From assembly GCA_018819325.1 (NCBI GenBank), contig JAHJQJ010000031.1, positions 1 to 42,158 on the forward strand: 42,158 nt of DNA, in the 5' to 3' direction. Shown here in pieces: positions 38,201-42,158 of the stretch. The notes below the pieces were generated by a model. The model was not told where the DNA came from. It did not search any database and saw nothing but the letters and a program-made list of their open reading frames with translations. Numbering within the stretch: position 1 is the stretch's first letter; every line of letters starts with the position of its first letter. The position numbers were made by a program, and so were the translations under genes. This DNA comes from Patescibacteria group bacterium. GTDB taxonomy: Bacteria; Patescibacteriota; Microgenomatia; UBA1400; MFAQ01.

Positions 38201-39980
38201 TGTCATAGTCAATGTTGAAGCTTATGCTTTGCTTCCCCTCAAAGAAAGTGTCGCCTCCATTGTCGTCTCTAATACCGTTTCTCAAATAAGCGGTATTTAG
38301 CGCATAAAGAGTACCACCTAATACATACAGACCACCCGGCATAATAATATACGAGGTTGCCTTTATGTACGGATTAGCTGCAGAAAAAAGTATATTACCG
38401 CCTGCGTCTTGAACATCAGTAATAGTCAATCTGTCATTAGTCTCTAAAGTTCCCTGAACTTCAAGTTTCGCCCCCGGTCCCGCCGTCCCGATGCCGACGT
38501 TGCCAGTATTCATAACAAACAAATTTTCTCTGATCCGTACACTTCCTGTTGCGCCATCGCCAGTGTAATTAAGATATAAATCTCCACCACTTGTAGTACC
38601 ACCACCATTTATTACCAAATGAGAAGTAGTGCCACGGATGTAAGGTCTGTCAGTAACAGCAGCATTATTGGCAGAAATATTTAGATATGAAGTTCGAATC
38701 GCGTTATTCGGATTTCCACCAATATCTAATGAGGCCCCCGGACTCGCCGTCCCGATGCCGACGTTGCCTGAACTGTTGACATAAAATTTATCATTAAGTG
38801 CAAAATAACCATTTAATTTGGTTTGTGATCTGACTGTGCCTGAACCTGCAGATAGAGTTCCACTATAAAGTGTTCCTGCATCGTGCCCTCCAATATATTG
38901 AAGGCCAAGATAAACAGAAATGGCTTGAGTGAAATATACCTCTAGGAATGAGTTTGTACCATCATCAGTAACCCGAACATCAGTCCAGTAGCTAGCTGGA
39001 TACTCTGAGATTACGCTTATTCCCGCAGTTGATCCCCAATCATGCCACCAGCGTATAGTTGTGCTTTGAGGAGCGTAGGATCCTCCCGCTGTATAGACAG
39101 TTACTTGCTGTTGACCCCTGCCGGCGCTACCGTCTATATGAGCTACTTTGTACCAACCAGCGGCCGCAACACTTCCAGTAGTTTTATATTCATTTTGTGC
39201 GTAAAACCCGCCAGTTCCTAGGTATACGTAACCTCCATTAACAGTAACATTATCAGCAAAGGTGGCCATGGACGAGGCGAGAGTTAATTTTGCAACATCA
39301 GCTCTTCTAAGAGAAAGATCTTCATCATAACTACTGATAATGCCGGTATCAACAGTAATTCCTGGATTAAAATAAAATCTGACTCGATCGGACTGGAAAT
39401 GAGCCCAGCTGGCGTTCTGCGGGCCTACATCAACGTAGCCGTAGCCAGTATCAATTCGAAGAGCTCCACTTATATTACCTCTTACTGAGCCAGCAACTTC
39501 TAATTTCGCCCCCGGTCCCGCCGTCCCGATGCCGATGCCAGTGGCGTTGGCGGAGATGGTTTGGCCGCCGATTCTGATATGGCCAGTGGTGCCGTCGCCG
39601 AGGGTGAGGCCTGGATTGGTGGCGTCGGTGGCGATTAGATCTAAAAACTTGGCGTTGCCTGAAGCGTCGACGTAGTAGGCGGTGCCGTTGGCGAAGTAAC
39701 TGGCGCCGGTAACTAAGGTGTTGTGGGCCAAAATTCCATTGGCGACGAAGTTATGGGTGCCGTCTACTTCTATATCGTAGACTTGCTGCCGGCCGAGGGG
39801 TTTGATGGAGGTGATTTCTTCGAAGAGGAGGTCTGAAGGGACAGGGCTCTGCAGGCCAGAGGCCGGTGCAACATCGGCAGCGGGACGCACGGCAATTTTG
39901 TCACCTACCTTGAGATGGCGGGTTTCTGTCCAGATGGCGGTTTTACCCCGAAGAGATAACTTCCGTTGGTCGTATCTCAT
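35274..39980 (-). CDS. Giant fibre/adhesin protein: intein C-part, GIGT repeats, S74 chaperone
   Basis: 1568 residues. Residues 1-86 are the C-terminal half of an intein: LKVGDKIAV, FEEITSIKPLGRQQVYDIEV, then DGTHNFVANGILAHN and T87 as the +1 residue; penultimate His, Asn86 and Thr87 are intact. The rest is a fibre with about eight GNVGIGTxxPGAKLEV-like turns and an S74 self-chaperone domain (about 750-860: SDARIKTSVESINNALEIIS, EYQQVFPNSVTETDG). A later beta region has VEEGDIVVNDPQKPTYVKKS. Helical stalk segments precede a C-terminal beta domain shared with the 27057-27947 protein. Four repeats are read in frame (35349, 35531, 35937, 39838). No signal peptide is present at this start. It begins in an ATGA overlap with the gene upstream. 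Confidence 0.88.
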   Translation of the reverse strand: MRYDQRKLSLRGKTAIWTETRHLKVGDKIAVRPAADVAPASGLQSPVPSDLLFEEITSIKPLGRQQVYDIEVDGTHNFVANGILAHNTLVTGASYFANGTAYYVDASGNAKFLDLIATDATNPGLTLGDGTTGHIRIGGQTISANATGIGIGTAGPGAKLEVAGSVRGNISGALRIDTGYGYVDVGPQNASWAHFQSDRVRFYFNPGITVDTGIISSYDEDLSLRRADVAKLTLASSMATFADNVTVNGGYVYLGTGGFYAQNEYKTTGSVAAAGWYKVAHIDGSAGRGQQQVTVYTAGGSYAPQSTTIRWWHDWGSTAGISVISEYPASYWTDVRVTDDGTNSFLEVYFTQAISVYLGLQYIGGHDAGTLYSGTLSAGSGTVRSQTKLNGYFALNDKFYVNSSGNVGIGTASPGASLDIGGNPNNAIRTSYLNISANNAAVTDRPYIRGTTSHLVINGGGTTSGGDLYLNYTGDGATGSVRIRENLFVMNTGNVGIGTAGPGAKLEVQGTLETNDRLTITDVQDAGGNILFSAANPYIKATSYIIMPGGLYVLGGTLYALNTAYLRNGIRDDNGGDTFFEGKQSISFNIDYDNNDADTRYFSWRKNGAGFGAGSELMRLTESGNVGIGTASPGAKLEVSDSGSPTIRIKPLSGTNNLVSNYDFWGTFYNYPADTGVRRVANIQAGFATDVWETEYMAFGLGSNDAAVLPTERMRITGNGYVGIGTMNPGAQLDLSTDSARKLTTTTWATGSDARIKTSVESINNALEIISQVRPVKFHYTSEFLSAHPSVVNTDYYNFIAQEYQQVFPNSVTETDGLLYLNSSNMIPYAIAGIKEQQLQITPLVNNLYIASSGNIGIGYVNPGTAKLAINGNVGIGTISPGVKLEVYGGHGDTKARLYSTGNGATLDASLDMWASEPGWTYDGSGIGNNVNGSPYYGRRNLNLGQSYIRFYGGHMYLATGSGDAGNSMFIQNNGNVGIGTTEPETKFHTYASGPLSPSADADYTMAKFYTNNTTLGNLTIGGHTTYGVYIDTRQAEGQIGGAETTSIALYARADLGAANTEWAGYFQGNVRITGSHPDLAEIFPITPPVEEGDIVVNDPQKPTYVKKSNKASDSSIIGIYSTTPSQVIEGKITENIPDNQKAPIALAGRVTTKVSTINGPIKSGDLITSSKIPGVGMKATKAGPIVGKALESYNNSDPNVVGKIIVFVNVSWYDPDVYLTSTGELQIQGQESSYTLKNTTTDTLITRIGAFSEAVIANFQAGIAVIQDLTVNTLTVKQKLISPVAYIEDLEVKNLVAETITAPQISQIEKDLLDLATKYSTASAILADLQRPAAEIEPVSDLQSPVPLDSLILTDLQVNNSLIANILNSKDQDTLFLQPLANAPINLLAGLMTLTPNGQVIINGDLAVTGKVLASKIEALESNLENLTAQTATISSLTITSLTVQAEPPSSTASSKTPLDASAIQPGAQTLLGVNEVNYPTGAATLPAGETEITISNTNVTQDTYIYLTPTSSTSNQTLFVKSKTAGLQTPLDGSEASYPTGGQFTIAIPEAINSNIQFNYWLIQTM
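35349..35410. repeat. CCCCAGTTGG element, copy 3, in frame
   Basis: Encodes LQTPLDGSEASYPTGG inside the C-terminal beta domain. The paralogous protein at 27057 reads SKGTGQFTLA without these residues, so the insertion can be seen directly. Confidence 0.88.
35531..35632. repeat. CCCCAGTTGGGT element, copy 4 with a nested relative, in frame
   Basis: A full element followed by a second shorter one (GTTGGAT/ATCCAAC), encoding SKTPLDASAIQPGAQTLLGV and NEVNYPTG. Confidence 0.85.
35937..35988. repeat. REP6 element, in frame
   Basis: GGGACAGGGCTCTGCAG ... CGGCAGCGGGACG family. Encodes QRPAAEIEPVSDLQSPVPLD between helical stalk segments. Confidence 0.87.
39838..39888. repeat. REP6 element, in frame in the intein part
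   Basis: Same family as 35937. Encodes RPAADVAPASGLQSPVPSD between LKVGDKIAV and the second intein block. This is the spot where many inteins carry a homing endonuclease. Confidence 0.88.
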
Positions 39981-40489
39981 GGGGTCTGCGATTTGTTAAT
40001 TTTCATAAACTTTTGCCAGGAGCGTTGGAGGTTTAGGATTTTGCGGCGGACGGTGAGGTAGTCTTTTTGTAGTTGGTCGGTGTCAAGTTCATTAAGGACA
40101 GACCCTCCCTCGGCCCGATGGCCGAGAGGGCCCGCGGCTGTAGCCGCTCCTGTTAGGGTCTGACCTTTTTCCGTTTTCAAGTCTCTGTATTGATCTAAGT
40201 AAACTACCATTAGGTTACAGTTAAGCATGGCTTGCTCTAGGTTGGCAATAGCACGATCTGGGTCAGCAAACCTAACGGAGTGGGCGGTGGCGATGAGTTT
40301 GGGAATGGAGAGGGCAGTTTTGTAAAGGACTGTCCTTCCCTCGGCTTCATAGCCGAGAGGGCCCGCGGCTGTAGCCGCTCCTTTTAAGGACAGACCTTTA
40401 CAAACCTTAATGGCTAGGTTGTGGGTTTGTTGGTAGACGTCTAGATCTTGGAAGGATTTTACTGGGCGTCTGGGTTGATACTTGTACAT
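39977..40489 (-). CDS. Four-helix-bundle protein (23S rRNA-intervening/S23-like) with two in-frame REP9 copies
   Basis: 170 residues where the family usually has about 115-125. Native parts: SFQDLDVYQQTHNLAIKVCK, LSIPKLIATAHSVRFADPD, then LEQAMLNCNLMVVYLDQYRD and DYLTVRRKILNLQRSWQKF, giving the four helices. Two stretches, SLKGAATAAGPLGYEAEGRT and TLTGAATAAGPLGHRAEGGS, are encoded by the palindromic repeats at 40325-40399 and 40094-40166 and sit between helices. The family's role is unclear; related Avd proteins assist retroelements, but no reverse transcriptase is present here. It starts right after the nuclease stop and ends in an ATGA overlap with the fibre gene. Confidence 0.83.
   Translation of the reverse strand: MYKYQPRRPVKSFQDLDVYQQTHNLAIKVCKGLSLKGAATAAGPLGYEAEGRTVLYKTALSIPKLIATAHSVRFADPDRAIANLEQAMLNCNLMVVYLDQYRDLKTEKGQTLTGAATAAGPLGHRAEGGSVLNELDTDQLQKDYLTVRRKILNLQRSWQKFMKINKSQTP
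40094..40166. repeat. REP9 element, copy 1, in frame
   Basis: Branched element: CCCTCGGCC/GGCCGAGAGGG and CGGCT-GT-AGCCG hairpins inside GGACAGACCCT/AGGGTCTGACC arms. Confidence 0.9.
40325..40399. repeat. REP9 element, copy 2, in frame
   Basis: Same layout with outer arms AAGGACTGTCCTT/AAGGACAGACCTT; shares GAGAGGGCCCGCGGCTGTAG with copy 1. The second copy lies in the same gene. Confidence 0.9.
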
Positions 40490-40490
40490 A

Positions 40491-41921
40491 TTATTTTGCT
40501 ATGCTAACTACTAATTTTTTTGGGTCCTGGTTGATGGAGAAGGTGCCTGATTTAGTATAGACGTTTTTGCGGCGGCGTCGGCCTTTGGGTTTGTGGACGA
40601 CGTGTAATGGATAAAATTCGAAGTAGTCTTTTTCGTCGAACCAGGCACATTTGAATTCGTACATTCTTAAACCTGTGAGACGGGATAGGGCCATGGCATA
40701 AAGGGTTAGTTGTTCGATGGGTTTTTCTTTGGCGGCGTTGGGTTTGTAGTCTAAAATGTGGACTTGGCCGTTGCGGATTTGGAGGATGTCGATGTGGCCT
40801 GTAATAAGTTTTGGAAGGTCTGCTTGGTTTGTCATTCTGGCTTGCCCAGAATCAGATTCTGGAGTCCTCGCAGACTCGTCCCCAGAATGACGGGAGGGGG
40901 AGAGGGATTCCTCGACTACGCTCGGAATGACGGAGGAAGGCGCGGGAATGACGGAAGGGGTAGGACTGGTGAGGGAGGGTTTGGTGAAGATTTGGAACCC
41001 TAGTTGGGTCTGGAGATGTAATAAATCGTCTTTGGTTATGTACACGGGCACCTCTGTAGCTACGGTGACGGAGTCGTTGTAGAGCATGAATTTTTGGATG
41101 GCGTCGTGGCGGGCTTTTCTATCTTTTACTGATTGTAAAACGAACTCGGCTAGCTGGTTGGCTAGATTATGTTTGGGCCTGACGATCATTTGGGTTTTGC
41201 TGAATATAAGAGGGGACTCGGAAGCTCTTAGGCCATCCTGGAAGTATTGGTGCGGGGTTTCGCTGGGAACCATCTCTAAAAATTCCTCTAGTGGACCAAA
41301 GTTTCTGTGTTTGATGTCTTCTCTTATAATTAGATTGCATTTGGCGCGGTGGAAGCGGTATCTGTATAGCTGGCGGTGAGCTAGGGTGGCGGTGACGGTG
41401 AAGTATTTGGGGTGGTATCTTTTTAGGGCGTAGGGGCGGAGACGGGAGAAGCGACAGATGTGTTGGAATTCTTTGAGCCAGTTTGATAGGGTGGTAGGGT
41501 GTAAGTTATAGTTTGTTTTACTCTTGAGGACGCGGCAGGCGGAGGCGCAGGAGTGGCCGAGGTGGTACAAACTTAGGGCCTCTAGCATGGCGGGCAGGGG
41601 GTAGTGTTTGCCGTGGGTGAGTTGGTGGGTGAAGGTTTTTTGGCAGTCTTTGCATTGGTAGAGTTGGATTTTTTCTCTTTTTTTCTTTCTAAATCCTCGG
41701 CGGACGAAGTTTTGGGAGAGACAAGCGGGGCAGGTGAGGGTGTTTTGGGGCGCCTTCGCACTAGGCTTCGGCGACCCGAGGGGGGCTTTTGCCGTCCCAG
41801 TGCCGATTTTGTCCGACGTTGAGATCGGTTCCGAGGGGACAGGGCTCCGCAGGCCAAAAGGCCGGAGCAATTTCTGCAGCGGGACGGTTAGTTTATTTAG
41901 CATATTTGATTTTGTTGACAT
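40491..41921 (-). CDS. Zinc-ribbon/HTH protein fused to a PD-(D/E)XK nuclease domain
   Basis: 476 residues. A transposase-like zinc ribbon (about 57-95: TCPACLSQNFVRRGFRKKKR, YQCKDCQKTF) and HTH (ALSLYHLGHSCASACRVL, LHPTTLSNWLKEF) lead a middle domain and a RecB/Cas4-type nuclease core (about 360-410): GHIDILQIRNGQVHILDYKP, i.e. D...DxK, followed by EQLTLYAMALSRLTGLRMYE. It looks like a sequence-targeted nuclease, perhaps of a mobile or homing element. Repeats are read in frame: REP6 at 41835-41887, a TTCGCACTAGGCTTCGGCG repeat at 41750-41774, and two ATGACG-type repeats (40832-40892 and 40903-40933) as VIPSVVEESLSPSRHSGDES and ARTPESDSGQARMT, directly before the nuclease core. First gene of the minus operon. 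Confidence 0.8.
   Translation of the reverse strand: MSTKSNMLNKLTVPLQKLLRPFGLRSPVPSEPISTSDKIGTGTAKAPLGSPKPSAKAPQNTLTCPACLSQNFVRRGFRKKKREKIQLYQCKDCQKTFTHQLTHGKHYPLPAMLEALSLYHLGHSCASACRVLKSKTNYNLHPTTLSNWLKEFQHICRFSRLRPYALKRYHPKYFTVTATLAHRQLYRYRFHRAKCNLIIREDIKHRNFGPLEEFLEMVPSETPHQYFQDGLRASESPLIFSKTQMIVRPKHNLANQLAEFVLQSVKDRKARHDAIQKFMLYNDSVTVATEVPVYITKDDLLHLQTQLGFQIFTKPSLTSPTPSVIPAPSSVIPSVVEESLSPSRHSGDESARTPESDSGQARMTNQADLPKLITGHIDILQIRNGQVHILDYKPNAAKEKPIEQLTLYAMALSRLTGLRMYEFKCAWFDEKDYFEFYPLHVVHKPKGRRRRKNVYTKSGTFSINQDPKKLVVSIAK
40832..40933. repeat. Two adjacent ATGACG-type palindromes, in frame
   Basis: 40832-40892 (TCATTCTGGCTTGCCCAGAA ... CAGAATGACGG) and 40903-40933 (GGGATTCCTCGACTACGCTC then GGAATGACGG) lie 10 nt apart in the linker before the nuclease core. 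Confidence 0.88.
41750..41774. repeat. CGCCTTCGCACTAGGCTTCGGCG repeat, in frame
   Basis: Palindromic GCCTTCG/CTTCGGC type, related to those at 22841 and 33896. Lies in the N-terminal linker of the nuclease. Confidence 0.65.
41835..41887. repeat. REP6 element, in frame in the nuclease N-terminus
   Basis: GGGGACAGGGCTCCGCAGGC ... GCAGCGGGACGG. Encodes RPFGLRSPVPSE; the remnant at 32595 has the same repeat at the same place. Confidence 0.87.
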
Positions 41922-41942
41922 GTTGTGTTATATTATTAATTG

Positions 41943-42008
41943 CGCTCGTTAGCCTTTTGGCTCTGTCAGTCACACCTTTAGTGTAGTACTGACGACGGGC
42001 GTTTTTTT
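41943..42008. other. Branched hairpin with T-run between genes
   Basis: On the + strand CGCTCGT pairs with ACGGGCG around two inner hairpins (GCC-TTTT-GGC and GTCAGT.../...ACTGAC), followed by seven T. This would be a + strand terminator, yet no + strand gene precedes it. On the minus strand it forms a structured leader of the nuclease operon. The role is unresolved. Confidence 0.5.
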
Positions 42009-42011
42009 GGT

Positions 42012-42158
42012 TTAATCGGTTTCCATATTACCTTTATGTAGTAATCGATCACGTTTTTTATTAGTGGTCCAGTTTGGGATAACGCTCCAAAAGGTTAGTT
42101 TGCCTTTACCTCTTTTTTTCACGATAACTTTGATTTTCCAGCCATCGACGATGGCAAT
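42012..42158 (-). CDS. C-terminal end of a basic protein (runs off the window)
   Basis: The last 48 residues of a gene entering from the right: IAIVDGWKIKVIVKKRGKGK followed by LTFWSVIPNWTTNKKRDRLL, ending METD. The K-rich strand pair and FWSVIP resemble the end of small RNase toxins of the barnase/ColE5/RelE-like group, but the piece is too short to assign. Too short to stand out by length; accepted because the codons run open to the window edge and read as sensible protein. Confidence 0.55.
   Translation of the reverse strand: MAIVDGWKIKVIVKKRGKGKLTFWSVIPNWTTNKKRDRLLHKGNMETD

Noticed and set aside
39977..40489. Avd protein of a diversity-generating retroelement
   Set aside because: No reverse transcriptase and no template/variable repeat pair was found nearby. 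The fold is shared with the common S23-like family.

Overview
The window looks like a piece of a Candidate Phyla Radiation genome, most probably Microgenomates-like. This is inferred from gene content: a short operon with a RuBisCO-family protein, a very large fibre protein with repeated GNVGIGT motifs and an S74 chaperone, a cohesin/dockerin pair, many family 2 glycosyltransferases, a ComF-DprA-ComM set and a lone GGDEF protein. TGA is used as a normal stop, which argues against the recoded Absconditabacteria/Gracilibacteria. The + strand is strongly G+T rich almost throughout, so minus-strand genes read as C+A rich.

Layout. 1-8600: a LysM/M23 peptidase, a GT-C/TPR membrane protein, five GT2 glycosyltransferases, the first REP-associated tyrosine transposase (RAYT1) and a methyltransferase. 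8551-11269: a sugar nucleotidyltransferase divergent from a three-gene operon (GDPD-like protein, cupin, RuBisCO-like protein). 11190-18557: three more glycosyltransferases, a B12-binding radical SAM enzyme, two methyltransferases and a GT-C membrane protein, all fitting surface glycan or glycolipid synthesis. 18541-19784: RAYT2 and an internally deleted glycosyltransferase. 19811-21747: two cohesin/dockerin cell-surface proteins. 21879-24152: Obg, a tRNA-Ala(CGC) buried in palindromes and 51-bp tandem repeats, a VapBC-like toxin-antitoxin pair and tRNA-Ala(GGC). 24203-28966: a diguanylate cyclase, an O-antigen-ligase-like TPR protein, an anchored surface protein, a type IV pilin and an XRE regulator. 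29115-32572: comF, dprA and comM, a natural-transformation set. 32536-33743: a small island between two copies of the comM 3' end, holding a DUF3800 gene and gene remnants. 33760-35272: YraN, RAYT3 and a second XRE protein. 35274-42158: a minus-strand operon of a zinc-ribbon/PD-(D/E)XK nuclease, a four-helix-bundle protein and a 1568-residue fibre protein that begins with the C-terminal part of an intein; a partial gene runs off the end.

The most striking property is the density of short palindromic repeats, in at least ten sequence families. They lie between genes but also, very often, inside genes in an open reading frame, where they add or replace short peptides. Affected genes include obg, comF, dprA, comM, yraN, several glycosyltransferases, the O-antigen-ligase-like gene, the nuclease, the four-helix-bundle gene (two copies) and the fibre gene (four). 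Three of the families each flank their own RAYT gene, which makes RAYT enzymes the likely movers. The situation recalls Rickettsia palindromic elements, but with several families and their putative transposases together in 42 kb.

A second general property is that many transcription units start with a TATAAT-like hexamer exactly 6-7 nt before the start codon, as expected for leaderless mRNAs. Genes inside operons more often carry a Shine-Dalgarno sequence or a 4-nt ATGA overlap. This spacing was used to choose several starts.
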